This document shows positions 53,190-62,038 of a stretch of 64,000 nt of DNA, in pieces. Under the pieces are notes generated by a model. It worked only from the letters and a program-made list of their open reading frames with translations, was not told where the DNA came from and ran no database searches. The DNA comes from Streptomyces sp. NBC_00523 (GTDB lineage: Bacteria; Actinomycetota; Actinomycetes; Streptomycetales; Streptomycetaceae), in contig NZ_CP107836.1 of NCBI RefSeq assembly GCF_036346615.1, positions 7,130,001-7,194,000 on the forward strand, written 5' to 3'. Positions within the stretch are counted from its first letter, which is position 1, and every line of letters begins with the position of its first letter. Made by a program: the position numbers and the translations under genes.

Positions 53190-53434
53190 CCCAGCCTGCC
53201 AGCGCCGACTGGAAGTCTTGGATCGGTAGACCCACGTCTTGACATGATCTCCAGCGCGGGCACGGGCGAACCGTGCTCGGTGTCTGTCCCCATCAGGAAC
53301 CCCGGGGTCAACCGGCTGCGCAGGCTGGCTTCCCGGTGCGCGCTGCATCACGGGGCGCGGGTGGAGACTTGTGTGGCCCCTTGTGCAATTGGCGATGTGT
53401 GGTTTGGTGCCGGCTGTGCCTGCGTCACGTGCTT

Positions 53435-53462
53435 CCGTTGCGGTCCGGCCGGACCGCAACGG
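53435..53462. terminator. Bidirectional stem-loop terminator
   Basis: 12-bp perfect stem CCGTTGCGGTCC (53435-53446) and GGACCGCAACGG (53451-53462) with loop GGCC, between the converging 52659 gene and the interrupted secreted-protein gene. The 53190-53434 stretch before it holds nothing recognisable. Confidence 0.85.
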
Positions 53463-53480
53463 GTCCGGCCGGAGGGTGGA

Positions 53481-53898
53481 TCAGATGTCGATGACCTGGT
53501 AGGCGATGGTGTAGACGCCGCCGGAGCCCTCCAGGACCCGGTACTGCGTCTCCGCGCCGAACTCGTTGCCCGTAATGGTCACCGAGCCGAGCCGGTCGTC
53601 GCTGCTGGTGCTGTCGTAGTCCCACAGCGAGAGGGTGCGGGACTCCGTCTTGCCCAGGACCAGCAGCGCGTTGCCGTTGCTCTCGTCCAGAGTGCGGCGG
53701 TAGCCGGTGCCCATGGTCTGGTAGGACGCCTTGGCGGGCCAGAGCTTCACGGCCTTGCCGCCGTTCGCCGCGATGTTGAGGTAGGCCTCGTCGTGGTCGC
53801 CCTCGCTTTCATCGCCGCAGTACAGGTCGACGAGTCGGATCTGGACGTAGTCGACCGGATCGGCCTGCGCGGCGCCCGCGGCGCCCACCAGCGAGGTG
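53481..53898 (-). pseudogene. Secreted C2-like protein, main part, split by transposon
   Basis: The minus strand encodes the last 136 or so residues of a secreted protein: SLVGAAGAAQA (end of a signal peptide) and then DPVDYVQIRLVDLYCGDESE, a beta-rich C2-like domain ending VYTIAYQVIDI. The first 18 codons are 7.9 kb away at 61830-61884. Removing the transposon and one AGGTG copy restores an uninterrupted 155-codon frame with the signal peptide ...TGALGLTSLVGAAGAAQA. A GTG at 53888 could start a signal-less product, but secretion would be lost. Confidence 0.9.
53894..53898. repeat. Left target-site duplication AGGTG
   Basis: AGGTG at 53894-53898 directly precedes the left inverted repeat and equals the five bases after the right inverted repeat (61830-61834). 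A 5-bp duplication is the hallmark of Tn3-family insertion. Confidence 0.92.
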
Positions 53899-53945
53899 GG
53901 GGTGACGCCGAGGTGAGCCCAGAAGCCGCCAATAGTTGATCTTGG
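53899..53945 (+). repeat. Transposon left terminal inverted repeat
   Basis: 47 bp starting GGGGTGACGCCGAGGTGAGC and ending TTGATCTTGG. Against the right repeat it differs at only a few positions (TGA/GAT after the GGGG, GTGAGC/GTAAGC, CAATAG/CAGTAG). The length is over the 38 bp usual in the family. Confidence 0.92.
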
Positions 53946-53979
53946 AGTCTCTGGCGGGCCGACGCCGAGACAACCCGGT

Positions 53980-55047
53980 TTAACCCCGTCGGCGGGCAGC
54001 AGGGTCCCGCTCGGCGACGTGTCGGGCGACTGCGTCGACGCCGGGGCGGGCGTAACGCTCCAGGGAGCGGACAGAAGCGTGGCGGGAGCGGGCCAGCAGC
54101 ATCGGGGTGGAGGTGCCGCCCTCCGCGTCGTGCGTGAGCGCGGAGTGCCGCAGCCGGTGCAGGGTCCAGCCGTCCAGGTCCTCGATGTCCTCGGGTGAGG
54201 CGAGCGGGTTGGCCAGCAGCCGGGTGTTCTCCTCGAAGATCTCCTCGGCCCGCCGGTAGGAGAGCCGGGCCCGGCCGGTCTCCGGGCACACGTCGAGCGT
54301 CGGCGTCCCTGCTGGGGCCTTGCGGTCGGTGAGGAACAGTGGGCCGCGGGTGCGGCGGGCGATCAGTCGGGGCAGGAGCTGGGCGGTGCCGGACTGCCAG
54401 TGAATCCACTCCGTCGCCCCGCCCTTGGCGGTGGTCCTGCCGCGCTTGTCCTGCGGGTACAGGTCTTCCACGTTCAGGCACAGCACCTCATCGGCCCGTG
54501 CGGCGCTTTCGTAGAGGAGCTTCCAGAACGTCCTCTCCCTGAGCCCGACGTCCAGGCGCCACAGGGCGGCGATCTGGTTCTCGGCCAGGGCCTTGGTGCG
54601 GTCCGGCGGTGCCGGCCGCCGCTCGATGCCGATCGTCGGATCGTGCTCGATCCAGCCCTGGCGCTGCCACCAGCCGATCGCCTTGCGCGCGATGGACAGC
54701 TCCCGGTTGACGGTGTCGGCGTCCATCTCGTCCGCCCGCGCCGCCGCCAGTTCGGCCAGGACCTCCGGCAGCGCCGGGCCGTCGATCGCGACGACGGGGA
54801 AGACGGGCGGTTTCGCCCCCCGACGGGCGGGTCCGGTCGGCGCCGGTTCGCCGGCGAGCATCCATCCCCACGTCGTCAGCGAGATCCGGTAGATCCGCGC
54901 GGAGGACTTCGCGATGCCCGCGCCGGTGAGGTACCGCTCGACCGCCGCGGTGTACGTGGCCGGCGGGGCGGACAGGGGCACCACCCGGACACGCGGCAGA
55001 CGCAACACGCCCCCCGCCCCGGGCTCGGTCACTGGTTCGATCGTCAC
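53980..55047 (-). CDS. tnpI: Tyrosine recombinase (TnpI-type resolvase)
   Basis: 355 residues. Catalytic residues of the tyrosine recombinase family are in place: Arg in SAARADEVLCLNVEDL, Lys in the following beta turn (TTAKGG), HRLRH, and the nucleophile Tyr in LERYARPG. The N-terminal SAM-like core-binding domain begins TYTAAVERYLTGAGIAKSSA. Start GTG 55047. Inside a Tn3-type element next to paired inverted recognition sites it should resolve cointegrates, as TnpI does for Tn4430, rather than act as a phage integrase. Confidence 0.88.
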   Translation of the reverse strand: MTIEPVTEPGAGGVLRLPRVRVVPLSAPPATYTAAVERYLTGAGIAKSSARIYRISLTTWGWMLAGEPAPTGPARRGAKPPVFPVVAIDGPALPEVLAELAAARADEMDADTVNRELSIARKAIGWWQRQGWIEHDPTIGIERRPAPPDRTKALAENQIAALWRLDVGLRERTFWKLLYESAARADEVLCLNVEDLYPQDKRGRTTAKGGATEWIHWQSGTAQLLPRLIARRTRGPLFLTDRKAPAGTPTLDVCPETGRARLSYRRAEEIFEENTRLLANPLASPEDIEDLDGWTLHRLRHSALTHDAEGGTSTPMLLARSRHASVRSLERYARPGVDAVARHVAERDPAARRRG

Positions 55048-55069
55048 GCCCGCCCCGCCCCCCTACCTG

Positions 55070-55180
55070 CTGCCGCAGTAAATGCGTACACCTCACCCCG
55101 GCGGCCGGAATCGTCCGCCGCAGGTCACGATGATCACGGTAGAGGCTCTGCCGCAGTAAATCCGGCATTTACTGCGGCAG
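55070..55180. promoter_or_regulatory. Recombinase resolution site (IRS-like)
   Basis: The word CTGCCGCAGTAAAT occurs three times: direct copy 55070-55083, and an inverted pair 55148-55161 and 55167-55180 (as ATTTACTGCGGCAG) with a 5-bp spacer CCGGC. An inverted pair plus an accessory direct copy next to a tyrosine recombinase is the layout of the Tn4430 internal recombination site. It begins 22 bp upstream of the recombinase start. Confidence 0.88.
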
Positions 55181-55314
55181 GAGCTTCAACTCGCCGCAGC
55201 TTCTTGGTGTGGAGAGCACTCGTCCTGGCCAGTCTTCGAGTCTCGCCAGCAGACGGCCTCCAAGGTCAATACGGTGAGCTACACGAAGACAGACGGAGAA
55301 GAGCAGGGGGAGTT

Positions 55315-55734
55315 GTGGACCCGATCACGTTGGCAGCAGCGGCAAGTTCGGCAGTCGTGTCGGCTATGGCGACGGATACTTGGCAGAGCGTGCGCTCAGC
55401 CGTAGTGGGGCTCTGGCAAAGGCATCAGGAGTCCGGGGCGGAGACCGTTGCAGCTGAACTAGCGCAGACCCGAGAAGACGCACTTGCGGCGAGCGAGGCC
55501 GGCGAAGAGGAGACCCGCGCCGAGCTGACGGCACTCTGGCGCCGGCAGTTCCGCAGGTTCCTCGATGCCCATCCGGAGCTGCTTCCAGAGGTGGAGCGGG
55601 TGCTCAACGAGGACATCAAGCCCGCGCTCTCCCCTGAAGACCGCGCCGCAGCTGACAACATCACCATCAGTACGAACGTCCACGACCACGGCAAGGCGAA
55701 TGTGCTCGGCAAGGGCACCCAGATCAACAACTGA
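55315..55734 (+). CDS. Small partner of transposon-borne chaperonin
   Basis: 139 residues from GTG 55315 (GGGGGA upstream). It begins DPITLAAAASSAVVSAMATD, a small hydrophobic helical N-terminus, continues with a long charged helical region (LAQTREDALAASEAGEEETR, likely coiled coil) and ends in HDHGKANVLGKGTQINN. The last ten residues share N-x-LG-x-GTQIN with the N-terminal extension of the chaperonin encoded 11 bp downstream. N-terminal DP-x-T-x-AAAA helices of this type occur in Streptomyces proteins linked to conflict/signalling loci, but I cannot name a family. Cargo of the transposon, operon with the chaperonin. Confidence 0.8.
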   Translation: MDPITLAAAASSAVVSAMATDTWQSVRSAVVGLWQRHQESGAETVAAELAQTREDALAASEAGEEETRAELTALWRRQFRRFLDAHPELLPEVERVLNEDIKPALSPEDRAAADNITISTNVHDHGKANVLGKGTQINN

Positions 55735-55745
55735 CGGGGGCTGGC

Positions 55746-57476
55746 ATGGCGGCGGAGGACACAGCGGCCGCTGAAGCGGCGCGGATTAATTTGAAGATCG
55801 ACACGAGTGACTTCGCCTCGACGAATGCGCTCGGCCAGGGCACGCAGATCAACCAGCCGAAGATCAGCATTGAGCAGATCGTCTACAACGTTGCTCTGGG
55901 GCAGACGACTCTGGTTGCGGGGCAACTTGCTGCGAGCGGCATCGACTCCGTGGACGTGCATCCGTTGGTCGTCGCTTCGGGGATCGTTGCGGCGGCCAAA
56001 CACGTGCGCAGGACGCTCGGCCCGGCTGCTCGGACAGCGCGGGTACGCGGGGTCCACGGTGGAGACCTGGAGGTCTTCGATGCACGTGGCGTCGCAACAG
56101 TATTCCACCCGGAGGATGCAAGGGAGCGGCTTGGTGCTGGGATAATCCAGGACCTGGTCCAAAAGGTCAGTACGGAAGCCTCAGACGGCAGTGCGACCGC
56201 CGTGGTCCTTGCCCACGCAATGGTCCTTGCATCGATTAGGGAACTTTCGGCCGGTACGCCGGCTGCGCAAGTCGCCAGTAGTCTTCAAACTGCGGTAGTC
56301 AGAGCGCGTGAGCTTCTGGGGCAGATCGCGGTGCCCGCTCAGTCCGAGGAGCAGCTCCGTGCGGTAGTTTTCACGGCTACTAAGGACGCGCTCATCAGCG
56401 ACATGATCGCACATGTGTGGAAACGCGCTGGCTCTTTGGATGCCGTCCTCCTTGAGGACAACAGCGGCACCGACTGTTCCCTGGAACTGTCGGATGGGAT
56501 GAGCTTTCCGTGGGGCCTGTCGTCCGGTCGATTCATGACAAGCGAGGAGCGCGGTCAAGCGATTTTGGACGACGCGGCTCTCCTGATCATTGACGATTGG
56601 ACCCCGAGCCTGAACGAGCTACTTCCTTACATCGAACGGCTCTTCCCAACAAAGAGACCACTGCTCCTGATTGCCGATCATATCCCTGACGATGTCCTGT
56701 CGATGCTCATCGTGAACGTCGAGCGCGGCAACTTCCCGTCCGCAGCAGTCAAGGCTCCCGGTTCTGAGCAGGAACGCAGGTCGCGCCTACAAGACATCGC
56801 TATTGCGACCGGCGGCCAGGTAGTAACGGCCGGATCAGACTCGGGCGTTTACGGGGAGGATCTGGACCGCTTCTTCGGCCGTGCTCGACGGGCTGTCGTA
56901 ACAGCCACTTCAACGGTTCTCATCGGTACCGGCGGCGAAGGTCAGCAGGTCACACACAGAGCCCAGGAGATCAGATCTGCCATGGATCGGCTGTCCTCAG
57001 AGGACGACCGAGCGAGGCTTCGGGAGCGGTTGGCCCGGCTTGAAGGCGGAGCCGCAGTGCTGAAGATCGGTGGTTTCACCAAGCGTGAGACGGAGCACCG
57101 TATCGGCCAGGCGGAGAAGGGGCTGGCGGTTTCCCGCGCCGCTGCCGAGCGAGGACTCCTGCCAGGCGGAGGCGCCGGCTTGATGCAGCTGAGTTCTGTG
57201 GCCGAGTCCTCTCTGAATCACGGAGAACTGGACTCGCCCGGGTGGCGAATCCTTCTCGCAGCTCTTGCGGACCCTGCCCGGCAATTGTGCGAGAACTCGG
57301 GTCAGGCACCGTCGCTGGAAGAGCTGGAGATCCAAGCCAGCGTCGGTCAGTGCTTCGACCTCGTTGCGCACCGGTATGGCGACGTCGCCGCTGGCGTCGC
57401 TGATTCCGCCCGCGTCGTGGAAACCGCAATGTCGGCGGCCGTGGACACCACGATTCGATTTCTCGACCTACTCTGA
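55746..57476 (+). CDS. Diverged GroEL-like chaperonin with N-terminal extension
   Basis: 576 residues. From residue 75 it aligns to E. coli GroEL with a constant offset of 60: TLGP (90-93), ASDGSATAVVLAHAMV (D147 = GroEL D87), apical segments GMSFPWGLSSGRF and PLLLIADHIPDDVLSMLIVN, KAPGSEQERRSRLQDIAIAT, LARLEGGAAVLKIGG and PGGGAGLM (474-476 = GroEL 414-416). Asp52 is matched by D112, but hydrolytic Asp398 is Lys458, and T89/T90 are Ser/Ala. The C-terminal GGM tail is missing. Residues 1-60 are an extension with NALGQGTQIN, the motif shared with the preceding protein. A nucleotide-binding but probably hydrolysis-poor chaperonin, carried as transposon cargo; role unknown. Confidence 0.88.
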   Translation: MAAEDTAAAEAARINLKIDTSDFASTNALGQGTQINQPKISIEQIVYNVALGQTTLVAGQLAASGIDSVDVHPLVVASGIVAAAKHVRRTLGPAARTARVRGVHGGDLEVFDARGVATVFHPEDARERLGAGIIQDLVQKVSTEASDGSATAVVLAHAMVLASIRELSAGTPAAQVASSLQTAVVRARELLGQIAVPAQSEEQLRAVVFTATKDALISDMIAHVWKRAGSLDAVLLEDNSGTDCSLELSDGMSFPWGLSSGRFMTSEERGQAILDDAALLIIDDWTPSLNELLPYIERLFPTKRPLLLIADHIPDDVLSMLIVNVERGNFPSAAVKAPGSEQERRSRLQDIAIATGGQVVTAGSDSGVYGEDLDRFFGRARRAVVTATSTVLIGTGGEGQQVTHRAQEIRSAMDRLSSEDDRARLRERLARLEGGAAVLKIGGFTKRETEHRIGQAEKGLAVSRAAAERGLLPGGGAGLMQLSSVAESSLNHGELDSPGWRILLAALADPARQLCENSGQAPSLEELEIQASVGQCFDLVAHRYGDVAAGVADSARVVETAMSAAVDTTIRFLDLL

Positions 57477-57511
57477 TGGCTGAAGACTGACGGATATCGG
57501 GTCAGTACAAG

Positions 57512-57548
57512 GGGTGTCCGAAGCCATAGGAGGTGGCTTCGGGCACCC
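57512..57548. terminator. Stem-loop terminator after chaperonin gene
   Basis: GGGTGTCCGAAGCCA (57512-57526) pairs with TGGCTTCGGGCACCC (57534-57548) with one mismatch, loop TAGGAGG, followed by TTT. Placed between the converging chaperonin gene and tnpA. Confidence 0.8.
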
Positions 57549-59734
57549 TTTCGACTGTACGTCACGCGCTCATACGCTGACGGCGGTCAGGCGGCTTGGC
57601 TAAGGCCGACGGTGGTGAGGTCCTGCTCGCGCAGCGGTGTGAAGTCGACGTCGAGCTTCGGGTCGTACGCCTCCGGCTCGATGCCGAGTTCATGCGTGCT
57701 GTACTCGCCGAAGCGTTTGATGTGTTCGGTCAGGTACGGCGAGATGTGGGCCAAGTCCTCGGGGTCGATCTCCCACCCTTCTTCCAGCAGCTGGCGGACG
57801 ATCTCGGCGATGTCCAGGGCGTTGTGGAAAATCACGGCGTTCGTGAGCAAAGAGTTGAATTTCATCGCCTTCTCCTGCTCGACGGGGTCGTTGTCGGCGA
57901 TGACGCCCTGGTTGCCGAACCCGACCCACTGGGAGAACCGGTTGAACGACTCGACCTTGTTGGTCGCCGCGGTCACCCGCCGGCGCAGCGGTGCGTCCGT
58001 CAGATACCGCAGGAGTTGGACGGTGCGGATGACGCGGCCGACCTCGCGGAAGGCTACGTACGTGGCGTTCTTGTGCGACCCGGACCGCAGTCTCTTGAGC
58101 AGCGTCGCCGAGGAGATGGCGCCCTCGCGCACGGAGACGGCCACCCGCATCAGGTGCCGGAACTGGGACTCGATCAGGTTGAAGTCGATGACGTTCTTCC
58201 CGGCCTCGCCGAACAGGGCGTCGATGTGCACGTACTCGCTCTGCTTGCTGGGCCGGTAGAAGGTCAGGCCCTTCCAGTTCCTGATCCTGGGCATCAGGTC
58301 GAAGCCCAGCAGGTGCGCCAAGGTGAAGACAGGCAGCGACTGGCCTTGGGTGTCCGCGTGCACGGTGGTGGGCTTGACCTCGGAGGCGTTCTTGAGCAGG
58401 CCCTCAATGATGTAGACGGCCTCCCACACCCCGCACGGGATGAAGTGCGTGAACAACGCGATGTAGGTGTCCGAGATGTGGTGGTACGCGATGCCTCCCG
58501 GCTTCCCGTACCGGACGGACGTCTCGGCGAGCAGGTTGTCGAGGTAGGTGTCCATGTGCGTGCCGTCCGCGGCCACCGCGGTCCCGTCACCCCACGCCTG
58601 CGAGATGTCCAGGCGGGCGTGCGCGTTGACCAGGTCGGCGATGGCCTCGTTCAGCAGCACCAGGGAGAAGTGCCGGTTCGCCGTGTACGCCAGCTCATGC
58701 CCGCTCACGCCGGGGATGTGGCGGGCCGCCTCGTACGGGCCCATGTTGGTGCCCTTGACGAAAGTGGTGAGCACGTACCGGCCGAACGGGTCGGTGAGCT
58801 TGGGATCGTTGCCCGAGGGCGGCCCGAAGCGGCGCCACCACTCCACCCAGTACGCGGTCCGCGCGCAGATCCCGATCAGCGTGCGCTCCGGCATCCTCGC
58901 CTTGATCGCCTGCTCCAGCCGCTTCGCCGACGGCCGTTGCCCCTCCGAGCGATGCGCCTTGAGCGACGGGATGCCGGTGGCCGGGTCGATCACCAGGCTC
59001 TCGTTGTCCGGGTACCCGGCGTCCGCCGCCGCGGCGGCAGCTCGCAGCCGGTCCTCCAGCTGGCGGCGGAAGGAAGCGGCTCCGAAGCTGGCGGCCTCGC
59101 CCTCCTCGGCAAGCCCGATCTCCACCAGGTAGGCGGGCAGCTTCTCCTCGACGACCTCCCACGGCAGCAGCTGATCCGACCAGAGCGTACTTCTCGGAGC
59201 GGACCACGGCCACGTCCCCCGTGCGCAGTTCCTCGGCGAGGCAGGTGAAGACCATCGCCTCGAAGTGCTTGCGGACGAACTGCCCCGGCCTGCTCTTGTC
59301 GACCACGGCCTTCTGCCAGTTCTGCGTGGCGAAGGAGATGTCGATGCGCCTGCCGTCCTCCCCGATCGCGCTGATGTACTCGCCGCGGGCGGCCTCGTTA
59401 CGCTGCGCGTGCGCGAGCGCGTCCAGCACCCGCCCGTCCTCCGAGGTGGCGGTGAACTCCAGTTTTTCGGCCAGGTCGAACATCAGCGCCCGGTCCCGGC
59501 CGATCTGCCCGTACAGCAGCACCTCCCAGAAGTTGCCGTGGTGGGCGGAGACCTTCTCGATCTGCTCGTACTGCTTGGCGAACCCGCCGAGACTCTCCAC
59601 GGTCTTCGTGACCGTTCCAAGCCCGCTGGCCTGCACCAGCAGGGCCTTCATCAGGGCGAGGAAGGCCGGAGAGACCTCGCCGCTCAGACGCCGGGCGACC
59701 TCCTCGACCGACGCCTGTTCGTCCAGCCCCTTTA

Positions 59735-60632
59735 GGCCGTTTCTTTCAGATCATCTGATCGTTGGTCTGGTGTGTCGTTGACTGACGCCCAGTGGGCACG
59801 CATCGAGCCGTTGCTGCCGGATCGGACGCCGAGGCGGGGTGGGCGGTGGCGGGATCACCGGCAGGTGATCGACGCGATCGCGTTCAAGTACCGCACCGGG
59901 ACACCGTGGATGGACCTGCCCGAGCGGTTCGGGTCGTGGAAGGGCGCCCACAACCGACTGCGAAAGTGGGCCATCGACGGCACCTGGGAGAAAGTCTTCA
60001 CCGCCCTGCTGGCCCAGGCTGATGCCGAAGGTGACCTGGACTGGGTCGTCGCGGTCGACTCGACCGTCGTCCGTGCCCACCAGCACGCCGCCGGGGCCCG
60101 TCAAAAGGGGGCCCGGCCGGCGAGCCGGCAGACCATGCCCTCGGTCGATCCCGGGGTGGGCTGACCACGAAGATCCACCTGGTCGCAGATGGCGTTTGCC
60201 GACCGCTGGCGTTCGTCATCACGCCGGGCCAGGCAGGTGACGCACCCGTATTCGAGCAGGTCATGGCCCGGTTACGGGTGCCCAGACGGATCGGCCGCCC
60301 CAGGGTCACGCCGGACGCGGTCCTGGCCGACAAGGCGTATTCGTCCCGGGCGATCCGCCTCCATCTTCGACAGCGGAGGATCCGGACGGTGATCCCGCAG
60401 CCGGCGGACCAGGCAGCCAACCGCAAGCGGCGCGGTCGGCTCGGCGGCCGTCCCCCGGCCTTCGACCGCGAGACCTACAAGCAGCGCAACACCGTCGAGC
60501 GGTGCATCAACAAGCTCAAGCAATGGCGCGGTTTGGCCACTCGGTACGACAAGACCGCAACCATCTACCTGGCCGGACTGCACCTCGCCGCCATCTTCAT
60601 CTGGTCGGCGAGGTGATCCGAAAGAAACGGCC
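59735..60632 (+). mobile_element. IS5-family insertion sequence (898 bp)
   Basis: Inserted in tnpA. Ends are imperfect inverted repeats: GGCCGTTTCTTTCAGATCA (59735) and, on the minus strand from 60632, GGCCGTTTCTTTCGGATCA. TA flanks both sides (59733-59734, 60633-60634). It encodes one transposase in two frames. IS427/IS1373-like group by layout and by the frameshift. Confidence 0.9.
59772..60616 (+). CDS. IS5-family DDE transposase (-1 frameshifted)
   Basis: Two overlapping frames make one DDE transposase. Frame A (GTG 59772 to 60164, 130 codons) starts SLTDAQWARIEPLLPD and holds the first Asp (VAVDSTVVRAHQ). Frame B continues in the -1 frame with GEPADHALGRSRGGLTTKIH and ends at 60616; it holds the second Asp (ADKAYSS) and the Glu (NTVERCINKLKQW). 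The slip most likely occurs at the CAAAAGGGGG run (60102-60111), giving QKGGPAGEPADHALG. The enzyme cuts and pastes the IS. Confidence 0.88.
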
Positions 60633-61782
60633 TAGTGCGGCCACGGCCTCGGCGGTCATCTCGGCGGCCTTCGCGAGCGCGGCCTGAGCCGGGCCGCCGT
60701 CGTCGATGTCCTTGAGCACGCTGCGGTAGTTGCCGATCAGCGCCTCGGTCATCTCCCGCTCGGCGAGCCGGATCTTTTCCAGCTCCTCCTTCGCCTTCTT
60801 GGCCTTCGTCGCGATCCGCTTGCAGAACATCAGCGCCAGCTCGTCACGGACCCGCATCCTCGACTTGTGCGCCAGGCACGCCATCAGCGCGACCCGCTTG
60901 ACCGGCACGTACGCCTTCAGCTCGGAGGCGTCCGCTGCGTCCGCCTCCCCGGCGAAGTCCGTGACCTTCCGCGAGGCGACACCGTCCATCCACACCTCGG
61001 TGTCGCCCAGCGCGTCCACCCAGTCCAGATGCGTGATCAGCCGCTTGAAGTGCGACCAGGTCGGGCTCTGCGCAGACTTCTTCAACCGGTTGTACTGCGT
61101 GGTGCCGTCCGCGTCGCGTTCCTCCAGCAGCCGCAGCAGCCTCGCTCGCTCGACCGCACTCATCCGGTCATGGATGCCCGTGCAGATCGACGAGTTCACC
61201 TCTTTGCGGACTGTCGAGGCCATCGCGTCGAGCGTGGAGAACGCCGGCAGCTCCAGCCCGGCCCCCACCACCTTCTCCAACGCGATGTTGATCAGGTCTG
61301 CCGGGCGGTTCTTCGCCGCGGCCTCCTTCCGGATCGATCCCTCCCCGATCCGGCGGGCCTCGGCCTGGTCATACGTCGCCCCCACCCGGCGGCGCACCTC
61401 CGTACGCTGCCGCTCGGCCGTCCGACCCGTCTCCCACAACGGCGCGGTCCCCTCCGGCAGCTCCACCGCGCGGCGGACGAAGTCGACCACCATCTCCGGG
61501 TACTCGTCCGGCTTCGGGAACCGGCCCATCCGCTGATACGACTTCAGCGCCAGCAGCAGCGCGAGCTGATGGCCGTCGGAATCCATCCGCTCAGCCGCCC
61601 ACGCCGCCTCCTCCCGGGTCGGCGCGAAGAACAGATACAGCTCATGCGCGGTGATCAGCCGCTTGAACCGCGGATACGCGGTCCGTTCGATCGAGGTCAC
61701 AGCCCACCCCGGCCCAGACGATGGTCAACATCACCACCAACGACACTGAGCTGAATGGGTGACGGCCGACAATGGCCGAAGC

Positions 61783-61829
61783 CCAAGATCAACTACTGGC
61801 GGCTTCTGCGCTTACCTCGGCGATCCCCC
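61783..61829 (-). repeat. Transposon right terminal inverted repeat
   Basis: On the minus strand from 61829 it reads GGGGGATCGCCGAGGTAAGC and ends TTGATCTTGG, pairing with the left repeat over 47 bp. It is 83 bp upstream of the tnpA start. Confidence 0.92.
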
Positions 61830-61884
61830 AGGTGAGGCCGAGTGCGCCTGTGAGGGCGAAGGTGGTCAGCCGTCGGATGGTCAT
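61830..61884 (-). pseudogene. First 18 codons of the split secreted-protein gene
   Basis: ATG 61884 (preceded by AGGGGGAC) starts MTIRRLTTFALTGALGLT, an n-region and hydrophobic core of a Sec signal peptide, and breaks off at the transposon. Bases 61830-61834 are the right AGGTG target copy. Together with 53481-53893 it gives the complete 155-residue precursor. Confidence 0.9.
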
Positions 61885-62038
61885 GTTGTCCCCCTGGTCT
61901 CAGGATTTTGCCGGTCCCCCGACCGGCTCGAGGAACAGACTGCCGAAGCCGCTGCCCGCCGTTCTACGCGCGTTCCGCTGAGCGGAACCCGCGCGAAAGG
62001 GGAAGCAGTTGCCTGACGGGCTCATAGGTGACGCTGAG

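Larger units (their letters stand above)
57587..61700 (-). pseudogene. tnpA: Tn3-family transposase, interrupted and frameshifted
   Basis: Reading from ATG 61700 the gene encodes the N-terminal DUF4158 domain (SIERTAYPRFKRLITAHELY), is interrupted at 60632-59735 by an IS5-family element, resumes at LKGLDEQASVEEVARRLSGE, and then shifts frame near 59186 (after SEKYA; the next frame gives LWSDQLLPWEVVEEKL). The C-terminal catalytic domain (59125-57587) is intact, with Asp in AVAADGTHMD, Asp in TTVHADTQGQS and Glu in TNKVESFNRF. With the IS and one TA removed the insertion site reads in frame (AAL-K-GLDEQ). The frameshift means the enzyme is not made intact. Confidence 0.9.
53899..61829. mobile_element. 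Tn3-family transposon (7,931 bp)
   Basis: Bounded by near-identical terminal inverted repeats starting GGGG and by an exact 5-bp duplication. Order: left repeat, tyrosine recombinase (minus), resolution site, two cargo genes (plus: 139-residue protein, chaperonin), tnpA (minus), right repeat. This is the plan of Tn4430-type elements that use a TnpI tyrosine recombinase. tnpA is disrupted by an IS5-family insertion and a frameshift, so the copy is not autonomous now; yet the perfect target duplication and intact flanks show that its insertion is fairly recent. The cargo has visibly lower third-position GC than the host genes. Confidence 0.93.

Noticed and set aside
53980..55047. Phage or ICE integrase with attachment site
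   Set aside because: There is no tRNA, no excisionase and no direct-repeat att pair; the gene is inside Tn3-type ends next to paired inverted sites, so a TnpI-type resolvase fits better.
55746..57476. Housekeeping groEL displaced into the transposon
   Set aside because: The protein lacks the GGM tail, has Lys at the Asp398 position and a 60-residue extension, and no groES precedes it; it cannot be the essential copy.
57596..59248. 550-codon open frame on the plus strand across the transposase
   Set aside because: It is antisense to the well-conserved DDE domain of tnpA and follows from GC-rich codon bias; its translation is low-complexity and matches nothing.
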